Source: Kuschelorhynchus macadamiae (taxonomy: Eukaryota > Arthropoda > Insecta > Coleoptera > Curculionidae). From it: 64,000 bases of DNA. The position numbers were made by a program, and so were the translations under genes. Shown piece after piece: positions 12,880 to 27,450 of the stretch. How positions within the stretch are numbered: position 1 is the first letter of the stretch; each line of letters starts with the position of its first letter. The notes under the pieces are model-generated. The model was not told where the DNA came from, searched no databases, and was given only the letters and a program-made list of their open reading frames with translations. The stretch is from contig JAUTXW010000588.1 of the NCBI GenBank assembly GCA_030620095.1, positions 2,043,001 through 2,107,000 of the forward strand, written 5' to 3'.

Positions 12880-12919
12880 GCTTCGAAAATGCCAAATGTG
12901 ATTTTGGCGAAACGTCAGC
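12880..12919 (+). ncRNA. Hammerhead-like motif 2 (decayed core), downstream of Penelope-like ORF
   Basis: The order is GCU, UCGAAAAU, stem II (GCCAAA...UUUGGC, six pairs), GAAAC, GUC, AGC. GCU/AGC closes stem I, and GUC is a standard cleavage triplet. The first core block is three transitions away from CUGAAGA, so self-cleavage is unlikely today. It lies about 55 nt after the Penelope-like stop codon, on the coding strand. Confidence 0.4.
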
Positions 12920-13010
12920 AAAACTGTTCTTTTCAGAACGACAGTAGTGAACGGATGTACACCCGGAATGAAAACACATTGTATTTTTCCATCCGTGAAG
13001 GAGTAAAAAT

Positions 13011-13350
<340 letters not shown>

Positions 13351-13370
13351 ATGATGATCCATTTTGGTCA

Positions 13371-13415
13371 AACGACAATCGCGATTTCGCTCTTATTAGA
13401 ACTCGTCAGGTCGTC
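13371..13415 (-). ncRNA. Hammerhead ribozyme-like motif 3, all core elements present
   Basis: Read 5' to 3' on the minus strand: stem I strand GACGAC, CUGACGA, stem II GUUC-UAAUAA-GAGC, GAAA, short stem III AUC/GAU, cleavage triplet AUU, then stem I strand GUCGUU. Stem I pairs over six positions (five Watson-Crick and one G-U), and stem II pairs over four. The CUGANGA and GAAA core blocks are intact, and the NUH rule is met by AUU. The two-nucleotide stem III loop is extreme, but tiny stem III is typical of Penelope-associated hammerheads. This is the strongest of the six motifs in the window. Confidence 0.6.
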
Positions 13416-13571
13416 ATAGACTAGGGAGCCCCGTGTACGACAAAGGCGCAAAATGGAATCACAGAAACAATTACTCCGCTGGCTACTACCACGACCCACA
13501 TTGAATTACGTTGTGCCTCCTGGCTTTCGTTGGGAACATTAAATGATTGTATATTCTTATTCCTCGTTCCT

Positions 13572-13573
<2 letters not shown>

Positions 13574-13654
<81 letters not shown>
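13574..13654. repeat. (AT)n array, left flank of the intact mariner
   Basis: 81 bp of AT repeat that ends at the first base of the mariner terminal repeat. The array resumes on the other side at 16424-16474. Confidence 0.97.
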
Positions 13655-13655
<1 letters not shown>

Positions 13656-14343
13656 TGGGTGATTCACGACCCACTGTACATACTTATGTGGTGTATAGGG
13701 TATCCCTAGGGTATATCGAAATGGATATTTAAATTGATTAATTCGGCTTTATTACCAGGATACAGGGCAATTTTCGTATTTTGGTAAAAATTTGTTCACC
13801 CTGTATCTCCTAAACGGCTTAATCCATTTTTTTTTAATTTTGTACACAAACACTCTTGGTATATCATAACTTTTTGACGTTTGAAAAGTATCAAAGTTCC
13901 AGGGCCGTATCCAGCCAATTCACACAGGGGAGGGGGGCTAGTTTTGAGACACCCTGTACTTAGGAATTCGGTATTTTTGAATTTTTTTCTTAAACTACAT
14001 TCATTTGTGAACAATAATATGCCACAATCTTGAATGGCACACTAAAGGTTATGTACGAAATTAAATCTTTAGATAGTACATACCCCTTTTTTTAGCGGTA
14101 TCTGTATTAAAGCTTTTAACTAAGTATAAAATTATTTCAATGATGGACTTTAAAAAAAAATTGAACTATCTCTACTAATAAAACACAGCCTTGTCGAATT
14201 ATTTTTTATTTTTAGTGGCCCAAAAATACCAAAATCTACCCTAACACAATAACGCCTGTCTAACGGTATCTCTACATTTTTGTGCACGCTTTTGTGAATT
14301 GCAATTGAGCGTTGAATCATTTACATTTGAGGTTTTTGTCTAA
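13655..14343 (+). repeat. Left long terminal inverted repeat of mariner element
   Basis: This is the complement of 15711-16423. Compared with the right arm it lacks about 36 bp at the transposase stop region and has small indels. Its inner end corresponds to the TTAGACAAAA stretch of the transposase gene. Confidence 0.88.
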
Positions 14344-14763
14344 ATGCTTGACTTTTAAAAAAATTAAACTATCTCTACTAATAAACCAGTTAATTTCTGT
14401 TTGAGTCTTTTTCGCCTCATCTCTAATCTAATGCTCGAGATCGTGATCATTTATCGGCTACCGTAAAAATTTATCTTTTTTTATTTTTGTTATTGTATAC
14501 AAATTAAGTGTAAGAGCTTGTTTTTTTTTAATTTTTTTATTTACCTTTATTTTTTTCGTAACCTTAAAACCTACAAAAAAATACAAATTCAATATATTTT
14601 AATACCTAAAAATAATAAAGTAAGCCTTGGAATTTAGACAGATATTTTAAAAATGACATTACGTACATACAATTCAATCATTTGTGTTTGACATTGTTAA
14701 TTAAAGATTTTTTATTTGAATTTTCTCTTTGCAAAAAGTTTGTACGTTTCAATAATTGTAAAA

Positions 14764-15813
14764 ATGCCGTTATTCACAAATGCTGAGTACGCAGATATCG
14801 TATTTGTGTACGGATTTTGTAATGGTAACGGAAGGGCTGCTACAGAAGAATACAGAAGACGATCTCCGGATCGGAGAATTCCAAATCACCAAACGTTTGC
14901 CGCAACCTTTAATACATTGCGTGAAAAGGGTAAGTTTCCCTCAACCGATCTTCATGTTGAAAGAGTGGGTGCTAATAACGTGGTCCAAGAAGAGAATATT
15001 CTCAACCTTGTGAGGGAAGATCCAACCACAAGCACTAGGCGAATTTCCGCCCAATTAGCGATACCGCAGACAAGAGTATGGAGAACTATAAAAAATGAAA
15101 ACTTATACCCTTTCCATGTACAAGAGGTACAAAGATTAGAAGAAGGCGACTACTTGCCTAGATTAGCATTTGCTAGGTGGGTAATAAATCATCGAAGAAC
15201 TATTTTTAGAGCACTATTCACTGATGAAGCCCAATTTACAAGGGACGGAGTCTTTAATTCTAGAAACTCTCATGTATGGGCAGATGAAAACCCACATTCG
15301 TTGAGATTGGCCAATTCTCGAAAGTTTTCAGTGAATTTTTGGTGCGGCCTAATAAATAATCATTTAATTGGACCACATATTTTCCTTCAACGACTAACGG
15401 CTGTTGTGTATTTGGACTTTCTACAAAACATTTTACCGGGTTTATTAGAAAATGTAAATTTAAGAGGCATATGGTTTCAACACGATGGGGCACCTGCACA
15501 TTTTGGAATTGATGTTCGAAATTATCTCAATCAACAATTTGCTGATCGGTGGATTGGACGCGGAGGATCATATCCTTGGCCAGCTAGGTCGCCAGACTTT
15601 AATCCAGCCGACTACTTTTTGTGGGGGCATCTAAAACAAAAAGTTTACAGTGTTCCAATCGAAACTAGGGATCAATTAATAAATAGGATACATTTTTATT
15701 GCGACGAGGTTAGACAAAACCCTCAAATGGTTCACCGCTCAATTGCAAACCTACAAAAGCGTGCACAAAAATGTAGAGACACCGGTGGTATGCATTTTGA
15801 AAACATTTTGTAG
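14764..15813 (+). CDS. Mariner-type DDE transposase, full length (DUF4817-like N-terminus)
   Basis: The 349-aa frame from ATG 14764 is uninterrupted. An in-frame ATG at 14716 would add 16 residues that do not resemble the family, so I chose 14764. Residues 4-60 (FTNAEYADIVFVYG ... TFAATFNTLREKG) match the DUF4817-type helix-turn-helix of insect mariner-like proteins. A second HTH covers about 75-115. The catalytic residues are D154 (FTDEAQF), D241 (HDGAPAH) and, by analogy with the P.DY Asp of mariner, D283 (PADYFLW), leaving 41 residues between the last two. DRWIGRGG (261-268) and ARSPD (274-278) are family signatures. The protein should cut and paste its own element at TA sites in the nucleus. 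No promoter was identified. The 3' end of the gene lies inside the right TIR. Confidence 0.92.
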   Translation: MPLFTNAEYADIVFVYGFCNGNGRAATEEYRRRSPDRRIPNHQTFAATFNTLREKGKFPSTDLHVERVGANNVVQEENILNLVREDPTTSTRRISAQLAIPQTRVWRTIKNENLYPFHVQEVQRLEEGDYLPRLAFARWVINHRRTIFRALFTDEAQFTRDGVFNSRNSHVWADENPHSLRLANSRKFSVNFWCGLINNHLIGPHIFLQRLTAVVYLDFLQNILPGLLENVNLRGIWFQHDGAPAHFGIDVRNYLNQQFADRWIGRGGSYPWPARSPDFNPADYFLWGHLKQKVYSVPIETRDQLINRIHFYCDEVRQNPQMVHRSIANLQKRAQKCRDTGGMHFENIL

Positions 15814-16422
15814 CTTTTAAGACGTTATTGTGTTAGGGTAGATTTTAGTTTTTTTTGGGCTACTGAAAATAAAAATTAATTTGACAAGGCTGTGTTTTAT
15901 TAGTAGAGATAGTTTAATTTTTTTTCAAAGTCAATCATTGAAATAATTTTATACTTAGTTAAAAGCTTTAATACAGATACCGCTAAAAAAAGGGGTACGT
16001 ACTATCTAAAGATTTAAATTTCGTACATAACCTTTAGTGTGCCATTCAAGATGGTGACATATTTTTGTTCACAAATGAATGTAGTTTAAGAAAAAAATTC
16101 AAAAATACCGAATTCCGATGTACAGGGTGTCTCAAAACTAACCCCCTCCCCTGTGTGAATTGGCTGGATACGGCCCTGGAACTTTGCTACTTTCCAAACG
16201 TCAAAAAGTTATGATATACCAAGAGTGTTTGTGTACAAAATTATAAAAAATTCTATTAAGCAGTTTAGGAGATACAGGGTGAACAAATTTTTACCAAAAT
16301 ACGAAAATCACCCTGTATCTTGGTAATAAAGCCGAATTAATCAATTTAAATATCCATTTCGATATACCCTAGGGATACCCTATACACCACATAAGTATGT
16401 ACAGTGGGTCGTGAATCACCCA

Positions 16423-16423
<1 letters not shown>
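15711..16423 (-). repeat. Right long terminal inverted repeat of mariner element
   Basis: Inverted counterpart of 13655-14343. It includes the last ~34 codons of the transposase gene, its stop codon (15811-15813) and the 3' noncoding region. Confidence 0.88.

Positions 16424-16474
<51 letters not shown>
16424..16474. repeat. (TA)n array, right flank of the intact mariner
   Basis: 51 bp of TA repeat directly after the terminal CAG of the transposon. Together with 13574-13654 it forms the interrupted target array. Confidence 0.97.
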
Positions 16475-20171
<3,697 letters not shown>

Positions 20172-20366
20172 TTGAATGAATTGAAAATTAAAGTTTATAA
20201 TACGTTTATCCTGCCTGTAAGCACCTATGGACTTGAAACCATGTCGCTCACAAAATTTGATGCCAATAAACTTAGAACATCTCAAAGAGCAGTGGAACGA
20301 GCAATGCGTGGTATCTTACTTAGACACAGAATAGTTTATCTTAGTATCCGGTCTGAATCCGGATGA
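20172..20366 (+). pseudogene. LINE reverse transcriptase C-terminal scrap
   Basis: A 64-codon frame contains LKIKVYNTFILPVSTYGLET and LRTSQRAVERAMRGILLRHR. These are the thumb-region motifs (LP...YG.ET, AQRA.ERAMLGI.LRDR) of insect non-LTR endonuclease/reverse transcriptase proteins. Nothing of the catalytic palm (FADD) is present. The fragment is bounded by unrelated AT-rich DNA and is a dead insertion. The clade cannot be set from so short a piece. Confidence 0.75.
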
Positions 20367-20454
20367 ATTTGTCAATGCTATATTTTAAAAACATGAATAA
20401 CATCTAGGTATGAAAGTAGCGTTTTTAAAATAAATTGATATAACTTCATCCGGA

Positions 20455-21560
20455 AAGAGTAGGCACAGGAGAAGGTGTAGGGATTTATATAGAGAAAAAT
20501 ATTAAATTTCAGACAGTCCAACTGGACATCATATGGGATAGCTTTTAGGTTTAAAATTAACACTGAATAAAACGTTATTTTGTTTACAACCATATACCGC
20601 TCGCCTTCTGCATAATGAGTCTCATATTGCCATCCTATGACTATGTAATTATTTCAAGGGATTTTAATATAGATGTTTCACAGAATTCTCCTACGAGAAG
20701 AAAAGTTTTGAAATTGTGTGATACGTTTAATCTTAAGCAGGATATCACAGGATCAAGAAGAATAAATATGATAACAAATACAAATAGTTATATTGATGTT
20801 ATAATATCGAATGATCAAATCTTGTCATTGAAAAAAGTGAGTTTATCCTAATTTCTGAAATAGGGTCTTATCACTGCTCATTTAAATTAATTAAAAAACC
20901 TTATAAAGAAGAGTTTATAGAGTATAGGGATTATAATAGTATTATTTATGATGGCTTGGAATGGAATTCCTCCTACTTCAGTAGATCTCAACATATGAAA
21001 TCAATGAAAAATTTTATATTTTTAACACCAATATTTTACTTTTGATTAACTAGCTTGTTCTCTTGTAGCTTAACATAATTCATGATATACCTTTCCTACC
21101 ATGAATAACTGACAATATATAGATATTATCAAAACTGAGAGACAAAACTCATCGTAAGTACTTAAAAAGCAAGAAACAGGGGACCGTGTTTTACATTATC
21201 GAGAACTTAGGAACTATACGAAACATGCGATTGCACGAGAGGAAGTTGTATATTTTATTCAGATGGCTAAAAAAACTTGTAAACATTTCTGGGTAAATGC
21301 AAAAAAAGTAAATTAGCCATACACTGAAACTCATGAATTGTCCCATGATCTAGCAGTAGAAGCTTCACTCAATAATTATTATATTCAGATAAAGTTTTAT
21401 GAAGAAACTACTCATCTAATTGTAACTTATGAACTCATTTTCAAACTAATTGATGAAATAGTAGTATATAAAATAATTCATCAGATAAATAGTAATGCGG
21501 TAGGTGAAGACGAAATTTCTTTAAAAGATATAAAGTTGTGTATAGAATCCTCTCTTGATT
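20455..21560 (+). pseudogene. LINE endonuclease plus RT N-terminal fragment
   Basis: GTGEGVGIYIEKNIKF (about 20467) is the G.GVAIY motif of APE-type endonucleases. YDYVIISRDFNIDVSQNSP (20636-20692) matches the GDFN motif, with the catalytic-site Gly replaced by Arg. SYIDVIISND follows where S.ID is expected. Further on, the frame at 21338-21559 contains SLNNYY and INSNAVGEDEISLKDIKLCI, the linker just before reverse transcriptase motifs (S.A.G.D.I). Stops separate the blocks, and the RT catalytic core is missing. It is probably a different LINE from the scrap at 20172. The proteins resemble CR1/jockey-like elements, but that placement is tentative. Confidence 0.75.
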
Positions 21561-23117
21561 AAACCTCTCATATATATTTTATCAGTTTTATCAACAGTCA
21601 TCAACGACGACTGATTACATCAATATATTTTCTATTTGCGTTTTATTGACCATTATTCAACCTAAAACACACCCAAAAAAGTTGAAATAATACTGTTATG
21701 AATATGAAATTAGTTAAAAAAAGTGTTGGAATGCTTTTTTTTTGCTTTTAAGGTTAGATTTTAACTTGTGACATTTCATAGCTACGTACTATGATCGGTC
21801 GGGGTAATGATGAAAAAAATCACGAATTTCAATAATAATTAAATAATAAGCGCTTATAAAAATTATCCTTGAATTGCAAGTTATAACTTTTTACAAAAAT
21901 AAAAATCACGTTTAACGATAATACATTTAATAGCAATAAAGAAATTTGAACAGGTTTCCAACCAAAAGAGCCAATGAAATTTTTGCTTGTTACAGCGTAT
22001 TTATTTTTCCGAAAATTGTAAACCAAAATTATTTGCGTGGTAATTTACAATATAGTAACATTTTAGCGTTTTAAATTTTGAAAGGACACACAATAAACGA
22101 GCAACAGAGCATTAATTCGAAAAATATTTTGTTAACAATGGCATTCAAATAAACACAGCAATAATGGTGGCCATTAAAGTTTTATTGTAAAATTTACTGA
22201 TTTAAATTCAAACAATTTTTATTTAGCTCTAAATAATGCTACATGCGAAAACTGAAAAAATCTTTTCATTTATAGTTGCACATGTGTTGCAATAACGGAC
22301 AATGGCAACAATAATATTTGCCATCGATTAATATTTAAGTTTAGCTTAAACCAGTGGTGAAACAGTTACTCAGAGTGCCAAAATTTGAATAACATTAAAC
22401 ATGAGCAAAAAATCCCCACTCGGACTGTATCCAGAAAACAGAATTTTAATCAAAACTTTTAAGGGTAGCATAAAATCTTACAACTTTTAAAATGAATTGT
22501 TATGAACATATTTTTCATTTATTTTATCGGTATCAATATCGGTAGAATGTCACAAACATCTTTTTACTTCATCTATATTATTTTTTATAAACATTCAGCG
22601 TCATGATATCGCTAATAAGGAATTATACACGTGCACATTAAATATATTTATAAATCTTACCTCGAAACAAAAAACCAAAATACTGTATACTTCATTTTGT
22701 CAGATGTATTAAAACTTTAAAAGAAAACGAAAATGTTGCGAATGTATAATCTTTTAAATTCTTGTTTTGAAGTAAGTTTAATAAATTTGTACGTGTATAA
22801 TTATCTTTTGCTATATTCTTACAGATCATAAAAACGTTAAAAATGCCATAGAAAACGACGAAAAAAAATAACATTTTAATTTATCCCTGGATCAAATATT
22901 CTCAAGAACCAAAAGCTAAAATATATATTCAAGAAACTAAGACTTAAAAGAAACTCTTTACATAGTTGCTTGAGGGTTGTAGATAATGTAGAATGTTCAC
23001 TAAACTCGTTAGGTCGGATTTGCATTGTCTATTATTTTAGTTTCTCAAGGTTTCGAATGGACACTATCTCCAATTGAAATGTTGTAAAAATAAAAAATAA
23101 AGACAATACGTCTATAC
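21561..23117. other. No gene recognised
   Basis: AT-rich DNA without recognisable genes or strong inverted repeats. Confidence 0.5.
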
Positions 23118-23643
23118 TTAAGGGGGAACTGCACGCAGTAATATGGATCATTTGCAAGCCTTCCGCCGCTGCAATATTATGTTAAAATTATAAGAGATAT
23201 GTATTAGCTTCAATAAGGAAAATATGTATAGTTGGGCGCTAAATGCGAATTTTTATGAAAAAATCAAATCTAGAGTTATAAAATAAAAGTAGATTTGTCC
23301 ATTTTCGACCATTTTTTGACGACTTTTGACGCACATGCCTTCGCATATAATTTTTTTTTTCCACAAAATGGCTCTTCACCGCCTTACACTGATCCTTTTT
23401 CTACGTAACTGCAAAATTTGAAATGGTAAATCGTACTCATGTCTTTGTATTTCTGCAGCGCGTGAACCCTTTTGAACCCATTTTTAACTGAAATGTAATT
23501 TAAATTGCCTATACATAACACATTTTTTTGAGGTCGGACGTGCAGGAAGTTTTTTATAATGTGTAGGTATCTTTTCATCTTACTTTCAACTCGACTAGAC
23601 CTTGTCGCTGGTTTTTCACTTTTTGCGTGCAGTTCTCCCTTAA
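23118..23643. mobile_element. TTAA-flanked MITE, 526 bp
   Basis: TTAAGGGGGAACTGCACGCA (23118-23137) faces TGCGTGCAGTTCTCCCTTAA (23624-23643). This gives 16-bp terminal inverted repeats with one mismatch, plus TTAA at each end. TTAA duplication is the hallmark of piggyBac-type transposases, so this is probably a non-autonomous piggyBac-like element. Internal ORFs are short and unrelated to transposases. Confidence 0.85.
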
Positions 23644-23914
23644 TAAGGAATAGTCGACAACGTATACGCGAAAGCAGAAAAGCAGAAGGTCTCATACTAA
23701 AAAATAGTACCAAGCATCTTAATGCTCCTATTTTTTTATAAACTTATAAATCTACTAAAGTCATGTTATATGAATATCTTAAAATCGACTATTATTTATT
23801 GTACTAGCACCTTGATGTTACATCGCAGAAGGTTAGATTCCCTTATCTTCAACTCCCCTTACTTGTTCTATTATTTTCTTATGAACTGGTTTAAAAAGTT
23901 TATGTTTATACCAT

Positions 23915-26900
23915 GACCAAAAGACCCTGGACAGCGCACAGACCTTATGGGAATTTGGCCCTCAGGTAATTCTTTAAGAAATTTTATATTTTATAGTGAT
24001 CGAAATTCTATGCAAAATTTGTTATTGTGTAAACTTGATTGTACTTCTGGTTTGGCTGCAACAGGGTGTTAAAAATTAGAATTTTTTTTAATCTTTTGTT
24101 TTTACTAACAATATTATTTAACTGTATTTTTACGTTTTTATTGTCACGGTGATCCTTATTTTTATAAAATCTACTCAGTTGTATTATCATTAAATATAAA
24201 TACTTAAATTGCATACAGGCTGTTGTAATAAAGGACGGAAATTTAATTTTGAAAATAAGAATAATTTGGAAATTTACTTTTCGAAATGTTCACAGTACAT
24301 TTAGAACTTCAAAATACAGTTCTTACTTCATTATTTTATTCTCTATGATAAATTAATAAGAAAATAGCATCAATTTTGTTAAGATAAGATATAGTTTTTT
24401 TTGGTTCCTCAATATAATGAATGTTTTTAATTTTTATATATAAAAAAAAAATTTTCTGGGATTTTCATTTATTACCTTACCATTTTTGTAATAAAGGGTT
24501 ACAAAATAACTAACTGTAATCAAATTATGTGCGAAAACATACAGGGCATCCCAATAGTGGGATCAAACATGATATCTCATTCTTGAAACAAGTGCAAATG
24601 GCGACATGTACATTATACAGTATAAATGTATTTAAAAAGTATGTTGGTCTGTAACTAGGGTGTAGCCAAAACTTTATTTTCTTACACCCTTATTTATAGT
24701 TAGAGCATATTTAAAATCTACAAATATTCTTAAAATAAACGAGTTTTAAAAATCCAAACTTAATGAAAACACGTTTGAAAATATATACATAATAGTTAAT
24801 TTTACCAGAAACAACACAAGCTATAAAATGAATTAAAAAATGGCGTATATTTCATATATATTAATATTTTTTTGACAAAATAGTTTTTCGGTTAGTTTAA
24901 ATAAAGAATAATTAAAAAACTATATAGCAGCGTGTTTCTTAAGCTTTTTTTTAAATTTTAACCATTTAGAAATCCTGAATAATAGAATAAATAAAAATCC
25001 AATACATATTTTCAGTAAAGTAAATACCGATGTATCCGTATTTACTTTTGTTGCTGTTGGCGCTGGTTCAATTAAAAAAGTAATGATGAAATGAACATTT
25101 TATCACAAGTTACATACAAATTTACTTTTCGTAACTAGTAAGACTTCTTTAAAAGTACAGACATAATTACTTCTAACACAATAAAAAAAAAAAGAAAATC
25201 AAACACATAAGGGATATCCTAAAAAATAATAACATTCGCGGTTTCTTCCCGCCATTTACTCAACAACACCCAAAGTTTTTCTGACGGTTATCTGGTATTT
25301 GGTTGGTGGTGAGAAAATCCTACGTACTACAAAAAATTTGCTACGTGAGCATCCCAATGTATGTGCACCAGATTTACAAATGCAATAGTATTCAGTTATT
25401 TGTTTGTTAGCCCCTTCGTTGCTGTAACTTATCCATAGTTGTTGCGTTTCGAAACCGGGAATAAATTCGAAGGCGTATTGTCGATAGATCGTTTATAAGT
25501 GTGTTAATTTTGTACTCGTTTGTTTCTGGTTCTCTTTGTATTGTGTCCTGTATGGAGCAGCTTTTACTGGATATAAGTGCTTATAGTGATATATTTTAAA
25601 TATTCTAAAGACAAAATGGGAAAATTATTCTTATTGTCCAGGTTAACTGGTATCCATTGAGCGTGTCTTCAGTGCCCGCGCATTTGTCCTATCCTCTGCT
25701 TTAATAGGTTTGATCTTTGAGACCTTTGTAGCAGCCGATTGCAAAATGATGTTACATGCTGAGCTATACTTTCAGCCGTTATCATGTGATTAAATCCTAT
25801 ATTTTCAGATATAAAATTATATGTAAGGTTTTTTCTAACGTATGAAATAGCCAAACTAACTTGTTGCCTGTTATCATATCCAAATATTTCCCGCAGGAAG
25901 TCGTCCGCCTGTCTATCTCTTATCTTACATACAAATTTAAGAAGATTTTTCTTGCTTATATACCAAAAAATGTATTATGCTAATTGTATAATTGATAGAT
26001 TGCTACAAAAGGTAAACCATCAGGATATATGCATGGTGTGGCAAAGGAATAATATTTGGAATAACGAAATGCTTCTGAAAGGTTTCAGCAAGGCAGAAGT
26101 ATAAAACTTCTTTTTCTGAAATAAAAAACAGCTTTTTTAAACATATCACTAACCTGTGTGGATGTTCTTCTAGAAGAATACCACAAAATATGTATAATTC
26201 TGTAAACAGTTCATGCCTAAAATCTGTAATACTTTTAAAATCGTTATCAGTTAGGGAATTTTCATCCAACCTCCATGTGTTTGTGTGATCAGAAACGTGA
26301 TTTGATGGTTTTTGCAGAAAACTTTAAAAATCTTCGCTATTAGGTAGGTAAGATCTACTTACATATCTGAGAGTGGGACGGAAGAGGCTAAGTAAAAAAC
26401 CGTCGTCGTTTAAGTGATTAAGGCAACATCTTACATCCGGTGGTACAAATATTATTTTTATTAAACATATTAATTCGACATTTTATTGTAAAGCGCTGTC
26501 CGTTGCAAATAGCACAATGACGTAAGCCATTTTGTGTAAGTATGTTTAGTCGAAAACAAGAAGGATAATTTTGCATCTGCTAAATTTCGTTACTAATAGA
26601 TCCATTGCAGTTTAAACAAATCTGACTTTGCAGTATAATTGTCTCTTGATTTAACTTCTTTGATTCTCGCCTAGCTGTAGCTAATTCTATTTTACCTTTA
26701 TTCTGACCGTCATGAATAAGAAAAGTAAGTTGTGTGCGATGAAAACTTTGTTCGTGAGTAGAACATGAAAAACGGGCTGCCATTATGAGTCTATTAAACA
26801 CCTGTATCAAAATTAATATTTGTACAATTTCCAACTAAGTATCCTTAAAAATTTACCAATTAATAAACTTTTGAAAACTTAAGCTAGTTTTCTGCTACAC

Positions 26901-27450
26901 ACAAATAACCAAAACGAATAAATATGAGTTAAAATCAATTTGTTAAAATGAGAGAATCTCGACTATTTACAGTACAAGTATTTATTAATAAGAATAAATA
27001 TAAAGATATTCTCTTTGATCCTACTATTGGAACACCCTTTATGTTTTCGGATGTACTTTGATTATAGTTGGTAATTATGTAACTCTTTAGTACAAGAATA
27101 GTAAGGTACTAAATAAAGACATCTGAAAATTATTTCCTTTTCGTGAAGTTTTAAATTATTCTTATTTGCAAAATAAAATTCCTTCCTTTATTACAACAGC
27201 CTATATTCAATTTAATAATTTATATTTAAATTTAATAGCGATATATTGAGTACAACACATAAAAAATTATCCCAATGGCAATAATAACGTAGAAATACCG
27301 TCAAATCCAAACTTCTGCTATATTTGAAAGATTAAAAAGTTGCAATTTTTAACACCCTGTAGTAGCCAAGTCAGACGTACGATGTCTACAACATATAAAA
27401 TTAGTTCAAAGCCAAATTCCCGTAAAGTCTGTGCAGGGCCCTTTTGATAT
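23915..27450 (-). mobile_element. Long-TIR DNA transposon with decayed DDE_4-like transposase
   Basis: The left arm (about 23915-24577) and right arm (about 27004-27450) are inverted copies. Shared blocks include GGGAATTTGGC, ACAGGGTGTTAAAAATT, GGCTGTTGTAATAAAGGA, AATAAGAATAATTT, ACTATAATCAAA-type sequence, and CCAATAGT.GGATCAAA. The right arm is shorter through deletions. The interior carries minus-strand coding remnants. Target duplication was not determined. Confidence 0.8.
25660..26890 (-). pseudogene. DDE_4-like (Harbinger/ISL2EU type) transposase N-terminal half
   Basis: Three open pieces run from 26834 to 25669. The first ends with QICLNCNGSIS, recalling the Cys-pair N-terminus of insect DDE_4 proteins. 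The second (26269-26003) reads ENSLTDNDFKSITDFRHELFTELY, matching the LT..D....TGL....F.EL block. The third (25854-25669) reads AISYVRKNLTYNFISENIGFNHMITAE, matching the V...L...FV...LGF.HMTRE block that precedes the catalytic core. The catalytic DGTY region and the rest of the DDE domain are not recognisable downstream. Family assignment is from remembered patterns and is moderate. Confidence 0.6.

Larger units (their letters stand above)
13655..16423 (+). mobile_element. Long-TIR mariner-type transposon, apparently intact (2,769 bp)
   Basis: Both ends begin CTGGGTGATTCACGACCC and are flanked by TA inside a (TA)n array, which fits TA target use. The inverted arms run from 13655 to about 14343 and from about 15711 to 16423. 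By eye they are about 95% identical in the outer 300 bp. Both arms contain the internal motif ACAGGGTG / CACCCTGT. The right arm overlaps the last ~100 bp of the transposase gene, and the left arm contains an inverted, partly deleted copy of that gene end. The left arm also holds a second partial copy of GACTTT..AAACTATCTCTACTAATAAA (14147-14186, 14349-14388). Transposase and both ends are present, so the element could still be mobile. Confidence 0.9.
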
